9,977 nt of DNA from CBDCWA01 sp046048295. Its GTDB lineage: Bacteria > Pseudomonadota > Alphaproteobacteria > Rhizobiales > Hyphomicrobiaceae. The position numbers and the translations under genes are program-made. Below are positions 1 through 6,474 of this stretch, piece after piece. The first letter of the stretch is position 1. Each line of letters opens with the position of its first letter. The notes under the pieces were generated by a model, which was not told the origin of the DNA, ran no database searches, and saw only the letters and a list, made by a program, of their open reading frames with translations. The DNA is taken from assembly GCA_046048295.1 (NCBI GenBank), contig JBJOGJ010000141.1, positions 1-9,977 on the forward strand. Direction: 5' to 3'.

Positions 1-1
1 G

Positions 2-292
2 CTGCGTCTCTACGATTGCAAGACGATCAAGATCGACGTGTCGAAGCGCTCGAAAGAGGACATGGGCTTCTGGCACCGCAACTGCGACGCGCACGAGATC
101 ATCTTCTGCGTCAAGGGGGCGCTGCACTGGGAGACGGAGATGGGCGAGCGCATCCTGCGCCCGGGCGACATGATGCTGATCCCGCGCGGCATTGCGCACC
201 GCTCGCGTCTGTGTGCCGAGTCGGAGGCCGAGAACGTGCTTGTCGAGCTGAAGATCGCCGAGCCGATGGAATACGTCGGCGAGAAGAAGTAA
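2..292 (+). CDS. Cupin-domain protein, C-terminal part (5' end outside the window)
   Basis: The frame is open from the window edge to TAA at 290-292, so only the last 96 residues are present. They form a cupin half-barrel. Motif 1 is degenerate: the stretch HRNCDAHEIIFCVKG carries His and Glu spaced roughly as in the metal-binding G-x5-H-x-H-x3-4-E-x6-G motif. Motif 2 is clear as RPGDMMLIPRGIAHR, matching P-G-D-x4-P-x3-H. Cupins of this kind are usually small dioxygenases, isomerases or sugar/acid-binding proteins. The arrangement recalls homogentisate-dioxygenase-like cupins, but that is a weak impression. A GTG at 38 could be read as a start, but the frame continues upstream in cupin-like sequence, so the gene most likely begins outside. 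It is probably cotranscribed with the hydrolase at 401, although two hairpins separate them. Confidence 0.8.
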   Translation: MRLYDCKTIKIDVSKRSKEDMGFWHRNCDAHEIIFCVKGALHWETEMGERILRPGDMMLIPRGIAHRSRLCAESEAENVLVELKIAEPMEYVGEKK

Positions 293-314
293 TCGCGCGA
301 CGCGTGATTTGAGT

Positions 315-361
315 TCGAGGGGCGTTGCCCCTCGAGCACCCTGCCAGGGACTGGTCCCTGG
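315..361. repeat. Tandem intergenic hairpins (REP-like or terminator)
   Basis: Two inverted repeats sit side by side between the cupin and hydrolase genes. The first is CGAGGGGC (316-323), loop GTT, GCCCCTCG (327-334), extendable by a T-A pair at 315/335. The second is CCAGGGAC (344-351), TG, GTCCCTGG (354-361). Neither is followed by a T-run. Paired G/C-rich palindromes of this style recur between genes in many alphaproteobacteria. In RNA they could protect the 3' end of the upstream mRNA or attenuate transcription into the hydrolase. Which of these applies cannot be decided from one copy. Confidence 0.6.
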
Positions 362-400
362 ACCCGCTGACAGGGGCATGAACGAACGGGAACGAGAGCG

Positions 401-1192
401 ATGGAAATCAAGGCCAACGGTGTGACGTTCAATTGTGTCGTCGAGGGCAAGGAAGGGGCGCCGTGGATCACGTTCTCGCATGCGCTCGCCAACAACCTGA
501 CGCTTTGGGACGAAAGCGCAGCGATGCTGTCCCGGGATTTCCGCATCCTGCGCTATGACCATCGGGGCCATGGCAAGAGCGAGCCGGTGCCCGGGCCATA
601 TACGTTCCCCATGCTGATCGACGATGTGCTGCGTCTCTGGGATGCGCTTGACATCAAGCAGAGCCACTGGGTGGGATTGTCGATCGGCGGCATGATCGGG
701 TACGGGCTTGGCATCCATCATGGCGAGCGGGTGAAGTCCATCGTCGCTTGCGACTCGCGGCCCGACGCGCCGCCGGACTACGCCGCCTACTTCCAGTACC
801 GGATCGACACGGCCAGGGAGAAGGGCATGGAGGGGCTGGTCGAGCCGACCGTCGAACGCTGGTTCACGCCGGAGTTCCGCGCCAAGAACCCGCCGGTTCT
901 GGACCGCGTGCGCGAGATGATCCGCACGACGAACCCGATCGGGCACGAGGGCAACTGCGAAGCGTTGAAGACGCTCGCCTACGGGCCGGAGCTCCACAAG
1001 ATCAAGGTGCCAACGCTGATCCTCGGCGGGGCCAAGGACAAGGGCGCGCCGCCGGAAGCGCTGGCCGAGGCGGCAGCGAAGATCCCGGGTGCCGAGCATG
1101 TCGTGATACCGGACGCGGGACACATCACGGCGCTGGAGAACCCGGAGGCATTCGGGAAGGCGCTGAAGGATTGGTTTGCGAAGGTCGGGTAG
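401..1192 (+). CDS. Alpha/beta hydrolase, 3-oxoadipate enol-lactonase (PcaD)-like
   Basis: This 263-residue cytosolic protein has a complete alpha/beta-hydrolase fold. The segment RYDHRGHGKSEPV (51-63) is the typical strand-4/oxyanion region. The nucleophile elbow G-L-S-I-G-G places Ser94, the acid is Asp213 in LGGAKDKGAP, and the general base is His241 in DAGHITALENP. Length and motif wording match the enol-lactone hydrolase PcaD group, which opens 3-oxoadipate enol-lactone in the beta-ketoadipate pathway. Many relatives act on other lactones or esters, and no pca genes are visible nearby, so the substrate is open. The ATG is preceded by only a weak GA-rich ribosome site (GAGAG at 394-398). 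It lies 108 bases after the cupin gene on the same strand and converges on the Crp/Fnr gene. Confidence 0.88.
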   Translation: MEIKANGVTFNCVVEGKEGAPWITFSHALANNLTLWDESAAMLSRDFRILRYDHRGHGKSEPVPGPYTFPMLIDDVLRLWDALDIKQSHWVGLSIGGMIGYGLGIHHGERVKSIVACDSRPDAPPDYAAYFQYRIDTAREKGMEGLVEPTVERWFTPEFRAKNPPVLDRVREMIRTTNPIGHEGNCEALKTLAYGPELHKIKVPTLILGGAKDKGAPPEALAEAAAKIPGAEHVVIPDAGHITALENPEAFGKALKDWFAKVG

Positions 1193-1202
1193 GGGTGGAG
1201 TA

Positions 1203-1227
1203 GTCCGGGGTAAGACTATTCCCGGGC
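1203..1227. terminator. Candidate bidirectional terminator between convergent genes
   Basis: The short gap between the hydrolase stop (1190-1192) and the Crp/Fnr stop (1228-1230) holds an inverted repeat. CCGGG (1205-1209) pairs with CCCGG (1221-1225), extended by G-T and G-C pairs on both sides, with an AT-rich loop. There is no long T-tract, so its efficiency as a terminator is uncertain. Its position between two convergent stops is what supports the call. Confidence 0.4.
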
Positions 1228-1953
1228 TCAGGATGTCTGCGTCGCGGGCCGTGAGGCGCGCGGCACATCGCGGGCAATGCGTTCAAGCAAGAACGGGTTG
1301 CGAATGTAGAGCCCGTTACTCGCGCATTCCTGGATGCCGCCAAGCTTCTTGAGCTCGACGAGAGCCTTGCCGAGCGTCTCGATGTCAATGTGCAAGAGCC
1401 CCGCGACTGCATCGGAATGTATCGCTTCGTCGATCCTCAGCGGGTCCCGTTGTTCCCGCGCGTTCATGCGCGAGACTGCGATCAGGAAGCCTGCGAGTTT
1501 CTGATGCGGTTCCTTGGGTGAGGTCGCCGTGCAGACCGCGCGACGCTGATAGAATTCCCGTTCGGTCTCCTCAGCCCGCCTCTGGCTCGCTGTTGGTGCA
1601 TGGTCCGCGAGGAGAAAGAAATTATCCAGCGGCCAGCAACTGACCATGGTCTCGGTCAGCGAGACGGCTCCGCAGGTGTGTTCGTCGAACAATCCGGTGC
1701 CGAATACCTCGCCGGGGCCCACCAGCTCGATCGTTTCGGGATCGCCATCCGGTGAGGTCCAGGTGATCCCAACCGTGCCTGCTTCGACGCGGTAGAAGTG
1801 GGCTTTTCTTTCGCCGGCGTCGAACAGGATTTCGCCTTTGGCAAAGTGTGCCGCGGAAACGCGTGCCGGGGTCCAGGGAGCCGCCTTCTGCTTCGCTCCG
1901 CGCCACCCATCCTGCCGGACCCCGCCCGGGATCTGTTTGAGGCCGCTAGCCAT
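1228..1953 (-). CDS. Crp/Fnr-family transcriptional regulator, FixK-like
   Basis: This 241-residue DNA-binding protein starts at ATG 1953, with AAGGTG seven bases upstream (1961-1966). Residues about 36-125 form a cNMP-binding-type beta-roll (FAKGEILFDAGERKAHFYRVEAG, then GPGEVFGTGLFDEH). A dimerisation helix follows at about 115-150 and a winged helix-turn-helix at about 174-225. The N-terminus lacks the FNR iron-sulfur cysteine cluster. The cAMP phosphate-binding residues of CRP (GEL and RS) are replaced by GTG and CG, so cAMP binding is unlikely; the wording is closest to FixK-type activators. The recognition helix is unusual: the usual E-T-V-S-R reads E192-T-L-G-K196, so DNA specificity may differ from TTGAT-N4-ATCAA. 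It lies downstream of the isomerase gene on the same strand but has its own AT-rich promoter region, and it may control the neighbouring catabolic genes. Confidence 0.88.
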   Translation of the reverse strand: MASGLKQIPGGVRQDGWRGAKQKAAPWTPARVSAAHFAKGEILFDAGERKAHFYRVEAGTVGITWTSPDGDPETIELVGPGEVFGTGLFDEHTCGAVSLTETMVSCWPLDNFFLLADHAPTASQRRAEETEREFYQRRAVCTATSPKEPHQKLAGFLIAVSRMNAREQRDPLRIDEAIHSDAVAGLLHIDIETLGKALVELKKLGGIQECASNGLYIRNPFLLERIARDVPRASRPATQTS

Positions 1954-2003
1954 GACGCATCACCTTCGGAACGCAGCGACAAAAACTACCGTCTGCACAA
2001 CGT

Positions 2004-2031
2004 TTTATCTTGACAGTTTTATTTTTGTCAC
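2004..2031 (-). promoter_or_regulatory. Candidate promoter of the Crp/Fnr gene with overlapping dyad
   Basis: On the minus strand GTGACA (2031-2026) and GATAAA (2009-2004) are separated by 16 bases, a reasonable sigma-70-type pair placed about 50 bases before the ATG at 1953. The same bases contain the dyad TGACA-N10-TGTCA at 2011-2030, so a protein bound there would cover the -35 region. The plus strand carries a perfect TTGACA at 2010-2015 but no good -10. The island is markedly AT-rich against its surroundings. Confidence 0.45.
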
Positions 2032-2042
2032 ATTTGCGATGG

Positions 2043-2060
2043 CCGATCAATAGTGATCGG
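2043..2060. promoter_or_regulatory. 18-bp palindrome CCGATCA-N4-TGATCGG
   Basis: The half-sites CCGATCA (2043-2049) and TGATCGG (2054-2060) are perfect inverted repeats around ATAG. The site lies upstream of the Crp/Fnr promoter candidate and downstream of the isomerase stop. It could be an operator for a dimeric regulator, or an RNA hairpin at the 3' end of the isomerase mRNA, although no T-run follows. The half-sites point the opposite way from a canonical FNR/FixK box (TTGAT-N4-ATCAA), so it is not simply that. Confidence 0.4.
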
Positions 2061-2101
2061 TGTTCGGTGCAGATGGGGAGCCGAGACCTGAAAAGCAACG
2101 A

Positions 2102-3190
2102 TCAGGACGGCCAGGCGCTCGCGGGGACGTAGACCTCGCCAGTCATGAGGCGGCGGGCGGTGCGGGTGAAGCCGATGCCGGTGATGTCGGGGGAGGCGCG
2201 GGGGCCGGTGTATTCGATCAGGGTGTCGAGGGTGCCGACGGGGTGCTCGATGGCGATGGTCTGGCGGGGGGCGTCCGAGATGCGGGCTAGCCCATAGAGG
2301 ATGGTGCCCTGGCGGATGCAGGCGGCGGCGAGGCACTGGCTGCCGACGAGCGGGAAGGTGCGGTGGCAGGTGGCGGGGACCATGTAGCGGGCGTTGATGG
2401 TGCCACCATGGCGCGCTTCCGAGACGATGCAGAATTTCGGGATAACGCTGCCGGTCGGGTCGCCGAGACCCATGGCGTGCGAGGCGGCGACGCGGACGCG
2501 CTCGAGCTTTTCGAAGAAGGTGCGGTTGGCGTCGATCTCGCCGGGCGTCTCGTAGCCGGTGAGGTCCATCTGTTCGGCGCGGGCGATGACCATCGGGATG
2601 GCGGCGTCGACGCAGGAAACCTCGACACCCTCGATGAGGTCTATCGCGTTGCCGGTAGGGAGCAGCCTGCCGGTGCGGGTGCCGACGAGGTTGGTGAAGA
2701 AGAGCTCGATCGGAGCGGCGGTGCCGGGGACGCCGTCGATCGCCGTGTCGCCCTCATAGGTGATCCTGCCGCCGGGCGTCTGGATGACGGCGTGGATGAT
2801 GGCGTTGGTGTTGACGTTGAAGATGCGGACGCGGGTCTCGGGGTCGGTGGCGGAGACGATGCCGGTCTCGATAGCGAAGGGGCCGACGGCCGAGGTGAGG
2901 TTGCCGCAGTTGGGCTTGAAGTCGACGCGGGCCTCATCGATCAGCACCTGGCCGAAGAGGAAGTCGACGTCGGCGTCGGGGCGGGCCGAGGGACCGACCA
3001 TGGCGGCCTTGCTGGTGAGCCAATCGGCGCCGCCGAGGCCGTCGATCTGGCGCGGGTCGGGCGAGCCCATGACGGCCAGGAGAAAGCGCTCGAGGTCGGC
3101 GCGACCGGTGGGAACGTCGGACAGGCGGAAGTAGGGGCCCTTGGACGTGCCGCCGCGCATCAGCGTGCAGGGGACCGCGACCTGGCTCAT
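2102..3190 (-). CDS. PrpF/GalD/LigU-family isomerase (4-oxalomesaconate tautomerase or 2-methylaconitate isomerase type)
   Basis: This 362-residue cytosolic enzyme begins with the family signature PCTLMRGGTSKGPYF (residues 7-21). The family shares a diaminopimelate-epimerase-like fold and shifts or isomerises a double bond in unsaturated tricarboxylates. PrpF acts on 2-methylaconitate, while GalD and LigU act on 4-oxalomesaconate in gallate and protocatechuate breakdown. Lys61 (WLTSKAAMV) and Cys95 (FKPNCGNLTSAVGPFAIE) are 34 residues apart. That is the same spacing as the catalytic Lys/Cys pairs known in PrpF (73/107) and LigU (66/100), so the enzyme is probably active. ATG 3190 is chosen because the signature follows at once and GAGG lies at 3195-3198; the frame extends further but only from a TTG without homology. 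It is divergent from the CoA-transferase, and the shared 120-base gap probably holds both promoters. No prpC, acnD or gal genes are visible, so the substrate is undecided. Confidence 0.9.
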   Translation of the reverse strand: MSQVAVPCTLMRGGTSKGPYFRLSDVPTGRADLERFLLAVMGSPDPRQIDGLGGADWLTSKAAMVGPSARPDADVDFLFGQVLIDEARVDFKPNCGNLTSAVGPFAIETGIVSATDPETRVRIFNVNTNAIIHAVIQTPGGRITYEGDTAIDGVPGTAAPIELFFTNLVGTRTGRLLPTGNAIDLIEGVEVSCVDAAIPMVIARAEQMDLTGYETPGEIDANRTFFEKLERVRVAASHAMGLGDPTGSVIPKFCIVSEARHGGTINARYMVPATCHRTFPLVGSQCLAAACIRQGTILYGLARISDAPRQTIAIEHPVGTLDTLIEYTGPRASPDITGIGFTRTARRLMTGEVYVPASAWPS

Positions 3191-3310
3191 GTTGCCTCGC
3201 TCACTCGAGTGTTGCCGCGCTGGCGCATGGGTTGCCACCCTCCGATGCAATCGTTAAGCGCAATGTTTCACGTGGGAAGTTCCAGAACAAGTGACAGGGG
3301 AAGAAAGCCA
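3191..3310. promoter_or_regulatory. Divergent promoter region between isomerase and CoA-transferase genes
   Basis: This 120-base spacer separates two divergent starts and must carry both 5' regions. It holds GAGG at 3195-3198 for the isomerase and AGGGGAAG at about 3296-3303 for the CoA-transferase. A small dyad GTTC-CA-GAAC lies near 3280-3289. No convincing -35/-10 pair or LysR-type box stands out. Confidence 0.4.
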
Positions 3311-4567
3311 ATGGGCGCGCTCGAGGGTATCAGGGTGATCGATTTCGCGCGGATCCTGGCGGGGCCATGGGCGACGCAGTTCCTCGGCGATCTCGGCGCG
3401 GAGGTGATCAAGATCGAGCGGCCGGGGACTGGCGACGATACGCGCGGTTGGGGGCCGCCGTTCCTCAAGGGGGGCGATGGCGCGGCGCTCCCGGACGCAG
3501 CCTATTTCTGCTGCACGAACCGGAACAAGAAGTCGGTGGCGATCGATATCGAGAAGCCGGCGGGGCAGGAACTCGTCAAGCGGCTGGTGGCCAAGTCGGA
3601 CGTGGTGATCGAGAACTTCAAGGTCGGCGGGCTCGCCAAGTACGGGCTCGATTACGCGAGCCTCAAGGCGGTGAAGCCCGATATCATCTACTGCTCGATC
3701 ACCGGGTTCGGGCAGGACGGGCCACGGGCGCACGAAGCCGGCTACGACGTGATGATCCAGGGCATGGGCGGGTTGATGAGCATCACCGGCAAGCCGGACA
3801 GCGAGCCGGGTGGCGGGCCGGTCAAGGTCGGCGTGGCGCTGGTCGACGTGATCACGGGGCTCTATGCGTCGAACGCGATCCTGGCGGCGCTCAGGCACCG
3901 GGACCTGACGGGCGAGGGCCAGCATATCGATCTCGCCCTGCTCGATTGCCTCGTCGCGGCGCTCGCCAACCAGTCGCACGGGTATCTCGAGCATGGCACG
4001 GTGCCGGGGCGGCTCGGCACGGCGCATCCCAACATCGCACCCTACGAAGCGTTCCCGACCAAGGACGGACACGTCATTCTCGCCATCGGCAACGACGGGC
4101 AGTTCCAGCGGTTCTGCAAGCTCGCGGGGCTCGAGCATCTGCCGGCGGATCCGGACTACGCCACGAACCGGGCGCGGGTGGCGAACCGGAAGGTGCTGAT
4201 CCCGCTGATGCAGGAGACGCTCAGGACGAAGACTTCGGCGGAGTGGATGGCGCTGTGCTCGACGAATGCGGTGCCGATGGGGCCGATCAATACGATCGAC
4301 CAGGTGTTCGCCGATCCGCAGGTGCAACACCGGCAGGTGGCGCGGCGCCTGGCGCATACGGCAGCAGGCGAGGTGGCGACGGTCGCCAACCCGGTACGGA
4401 TGTCGGCGACGCCGGCGGAGTATCGGATGGGCCCGCCGGTACTCGGCGAGCACACTGAAGAGGTGCTTCGGGACGTGCTCGGGATGAGCGAGGGTGAGGT
4501 GTCCGCCCTCGCCGATGCGGCCGCAATCGAGGCGGCTACTTCTTCTTGCCGCCGCCCCGGATCGTGA
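3311..4567 (+). CDS. Class III CoA-transferase (CaiB/BaiF family)
   Basis: This 418-residue cytosolic enzyme moves CoA between a thioester and a free carboxylic acid. Residues 3-38 (LEGIRVIDFARILAGPW, then LGAEVIKIERP) are the N-terminal family signature. NRNKKSVAIDI (70-80) is the CoA-contact region and VIENFKVGGLAKYGLDY (99-115) the following conserved block. Asp146 in AGYDVMIQGMGG aligns with the catalytic Asp169 of formyl-CoA transferase, which forms the aspartyl-CoA intermediate. Family members use formate/oxalate, carnitine, succinate, itaconate and similar pairs; the acid here cannot be read from sequence. ATG 3311 is chosen for its ribosome site (AGGGGAAG, 3296-3303) and because the family begins there; the much longer open frame upstream is antisense to the isomerase. 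The last ten or so residues (ATSSCRRPGS) lie over the end of the convergent Bug receptor gene and do not look family-like. Confidence 0.92.
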   Translation: MGALEGIRVIDFARILAGPWATQFLGDLGAEVIKIERPGTGDDTRGWGPPFLKGGDGAALPDAAYFCCTNRNKKSVAIDIEKPAGQELVKRLVAKSDVVIENFKVGGLAKYGLDYASLKAVKPDIIYCSITGFGQDGPRAHEAGYDVMIQGMGGLMSITGKPDSEPGGGPVKVGVALVDVITGLYASNAILAALRHRDLTGEGQHIDLALLDCLVAALANQSHGYLEHGTVPGRLGTAHPNIAPYEAFPTKDGHVILAIGNDGQFQRFCKLAGLEHLPADPDYATNRARVANRKVLIPLMQETLRTKTSAEWMALCSTNAVPMGPINTIDQVFADPQVQHRQVARRLAHTAAGEVATVANPVRMSATPAEYRMGPPVLGEHTEEVLRDVLGMSEGEVSALADAAAIEAATSSCRRPGS

Positions 4568-5570
4568 CGATCCGTTCGATGATGGCGGGCGGGGTCGCTG
4601 CGACGCCAGCCACGATCTCCTGCAGTTTGGCGCCCGGCGTTGGCGCGAGGTCGAACTTGCGCTTCGCGGCATCGTCGATGAACTGCTTGTCGGCTACGGT
4701 GGCATCGAAGGCCTGGCGCATGGTGGATAGCACGGCTGGCGTCACCTTGGGCGGTACCACATAGGGCCGGCCGACGGCCTGGAACGCCACAACGGCATCG
4801 AGCATCTGGCGCTGGTCGTCGGTCTTGGCAAAGTCGTAGATCGAGGGAACGCCGCTGACCTCCTGGCTCGGCTCCTTCGCATAATGCACGATCGGCACGA
4901 TCTTCTTGTCACGGATCAGATCATAATTCCGGGACTTGAGGCTGCCCCACTGGATGACACCGATACCGTTCACCTCGCCGCGCTGCATGGCGAGCATGCT
5001 CTGGCTCGAGCCCTTGTAGCCTTCGACGAGCTTCAGTCGGGTGCCGAGAATTGCATTCATCAGAGGGGGATACTCGCTCGATGGACCGCCACTGCTGCCG
5101 ACCACGAACTCCTTCTCGAAGACTTCCTTGAAGCTCTTGATCGGAGCTTCGTGCCAGGCGACCGTGACGTAGGTGTCGGTATGCAGGCTGCCGATCCAGC
5201 CGAGATCGCGGGAGTCGTACTTGGCCTTGGCCGGGGAATACAGCGGGTGTGTTGCAGCCGCCGGACTGACGGCGCCAATTATCGTGCCGTCGCCGGCTAC
5301 GATATTTGCGAGGTAGTTCGAGAGGATGAGGCTGCCTGCTCCGGGCATGTTCTGGACGACGAAAGTCGGGTTGCCGGGGATATGGCGACCCATGTGCAGG
5401 GCGAGCAGGCGGCCGTAGGCGTCGAAGCCGCCGCCGGTGCCGGAGCCGATTATCATGCGGATCGACTTGCCCTTGTAGTCGACGCCCTGGGCACGGACGG
5501 CCAGCGGTGCCGTCAGGATACAGGATGCCAAGGCTGCGGCGACGAGCCGGCGGCCAGTCCAAGCGGACAT
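4536..5570 (-). CDS. Bug/TctC-type periplasmic solute receptor (copy 1)
   Basis: This 344-residue secreted receptor has an N-terminal signal peptide (RR then a hydrophobic stretch to AVRA, cleavage after Ala27). LASC at 14-17 also loosely resembles a lipobox, but the hydrophobic run before it is short. The mature protein is a Bug family two-lobed binding protein of the tripartite tricarboxylate transporter type. The ligand loop is GSGTGGGFD (42-50), keeping G-G-x-D but lacking the usual P-F-P before it. Later blocks are HIPGNPTFVVQNMPGAGS, DGTIIGAVSP and DLGWIGSL. Ligands in the family are mostly carboxylates. ATG 5570 is chosen because it places the signal peptide at the N-terminus and has AAGGA seven bases upstream; an upstream ATG at 5639 would bury the signal. 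The gene follows the GST gene by 96 bases. No TctA/TctB genes are present, as is common for orphan Bug proteins. Its 3' end overlaps the CoA-transferase by 32 bases. Confidence 0.9.
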   Translation of the reverse strand: MSAWTGRRLVAAALASCILTAPLAVRAQGVDYKGKSIRMIIGSGTGGGFDAYGRLLALHMGRHIPGNPTFVVQNMPGAGSLILSNYLANIVAGDGTIIGAVSPAAATHPLYSPAKAKYDSRDLGWIGSLHTDTYVTVAWHEAPIKSFKEVFEKEFVVGSSGGPSSEYPPLMNAILGTRLKLVEGYKGSSQSMLAMQRGEVNGIGVIQWGSLKSRNYDLIRDKKIVPIVHYAKEPSQEVSGVPSIYDFAKTDDQRQMLDAVVAFQAVGRPYVVPPKVTPAVLSTMRQAFDATVADKQFIDDAAKRKFDLAPTPGAKLQEIVAGVAATPPAIIERIVTIRGGGKKK

Positions 5571-5625
5571 GATGTGTTCCTTCACTTTTTGCCGGTTATC
5601 AGAAGTGTCTTGTCGGGATGTGCGA

Positions 5626-5645
5626 CACCGCTCCGGCATGCGGTG
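5626..5645. repeat. Stem-loop in the GST/Bug-receptor spacer
   Basis: CACCGC (5626-5631) and GCGGTG (5640-5645) are perfect inverted repeats with an eight-base loop, in the 96-base gap between the GST stop and the receptor start. It could act as a processing or attenuation hairpin between two cotranscribed genes. No T-run follows on the minus strand. Confidence 0.3.
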
Positions 5646-5666
5646 CCGCCGATGACGATTGGCGCC

Positions 5667-6314
5667 TCAGGCCGCTTTCGCGAACTGTGCCTTCACGTCG
5701 GCCTCGAAGGCGTAGACCTTCTGGACGCTGGGGCGGGCGAGCATGCGGTCGAAGTGGGCCTGGCAGTTCTTCAGGTGGGCGAGGTCCAGCTTGAATTCGT
5801 GGGCGCGGCGGAAGCACCAGAAGAAGTGGGCGTCGGGCGCTGTGTAGTGGTCGAAGAAAAACTCGCGGCCGGCGAGCATCTGATCCGCAACGCCGAAGTT
5901 TTCGAGTGCCATCTCGACGGCGGCCTGGCGGACGCTCGCCTCGCCGGCTTCGCCCTGGCCGCCATGCTTGGCCGGGCCATTGATGCGGGCGAGGTGAGGG
6001 TGGATGCCGCCAGAGCACCAGGAGAGGAGCGAGAGAGCGCGCATGTAGTCCCAGCGGTCGGCGGGCATCAGCTTTGCGGCAGGGAAAGCGTCGGCAATCC
6101 AGGCGTTTATCGCGACATTCTCGGTGAGCGGTTTGCCGTCCACGACGAGCGAAGGGATCTTATGTTTAGGGTTGATCGCCATGTACTCAGGCGTCATCTG
6201 CTGCTTCTTGCGCATGTTGATGAGCTCGACCTCGAAGTCGGCGCCGGCCTCGGTGAGGTTGACGTAGGGGACAAGGGCGCAGGTGGTCGGCGCGTAGTAA
6301 AGCTTCAGGTTCAT
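5667..6314 (-). CDS. Glutathione S-transferase, beta-class-like
   Basis: This 215-residue cytosolic protein has the two-domain GST layout. The N-terminal thioredoxin fold (1-80) starts LKLYYAPTTCALVP, with Tyr6/Tyr7 and Cys12 positioned like the Tyr and catalytic Cys10 of bacterial beta-class GSTs. The glutathione-contact region is KIPSLVVDGKPLTENVAI (52-69) with cis-Pro54; the residue after Glu65 is Asn, where the usual residue is Ser or Gly. An all-helical C-terminal domain covers about 87-205. Such enzymes conjugate glutathione to electrophiles or serve in aromatic and haloacid catabolism. Here the neighbours (CoA-transferase, isomerase, Bug receptor) suggest a catabolic rather than a stress role, which is inference. 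The start is supported by GGAGA six bases upstream (6321-6325). It is likely the first gene of a two-gene unit with the downstream Bug receptor. Confidence 0.9.
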   Translation of the reverse strand: MNLKLYYAPTTCALVPYVNLTEAGADFEVELINMRKKQQMTPEYMAINPKHKIPSLVVDGKPLTENVAINAWIADAFPAAKLMPADRWDYMRALSLLSWCSGGIHPHLARINGPAKHGGQGEAGEASVRQAAVEMALENFGVADQMLAGREFFFDHYTAPDAHFFWCFRRAHEFKLDLAHLKNCQAHFDRMLARPSVQKVYAFEADVKAQFAKAA

Positions 6315-6418
6315 CGGGCGTCTCCGGGCTATTTCGGCGGTGGTGCAGCGCCCCGCCGCGGTTATTCACGCGCCGATCATAGGCCTGGACGAGAGCCGCG
6401 CGCTACCGCAAACGACAA

Positions 6419-6446
6419 GGAGCGCGGACCGATCAGCCCGCGCTCC
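6419..6446 (-). terminator. Rho-independent terminator downstream of the macro-domain gene
   Basis: GGAGCGCGG (6419-6427) and CCGCGCTCC (6438-6446) form a perfect nine-base-pair stem with a ten-base loop. Read on the minus strand, the stem is followed by TTGTCGTTT, a moderately T-rich tail. It lies 28 bases past the macro-domain stop codon and before the GST gene on the same strand, so it should separate the two transcription units. Confidence 0.7.
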
Positions 6447-6474
6447 GCCGCTCCGCCCTCTCGCGCGCAATGCC

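Noticed and set aside
2041..2060. FNR/FixK box near TTGATCGG on the minus strand
   Set aside because: The second half-site is offset by one base and mismatched; the real symmetry is CCGATCA-N4-TGATCGG, which is not the FNR arrangement.
2363..3310. Open frame of about 316 codons on the plus strand, in frame with the CoA-transferase
   Set aside because: It is antisense to the well-supported isomerase, its translation is low-complexity (Gly, Ala, Asp, Val), and the CoA-transferase family begins at 3311 with its own ribosome site.
3254..4672. 472-codon frame on the minus strand across the CoA-transferase
   Set aside because: Arg/Pro/His-rich translation typical of an antisense frame in high-GC DNA; no domain motif.
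5520..5530. Lipoprotein signal (LASC) in Bug receptor copy 1
   Set aside because: The hydrophobic stretch before Cys17 is too short after the RR pair, and a better signal peptidase I site (AVRA-Q) follows at residue 27.
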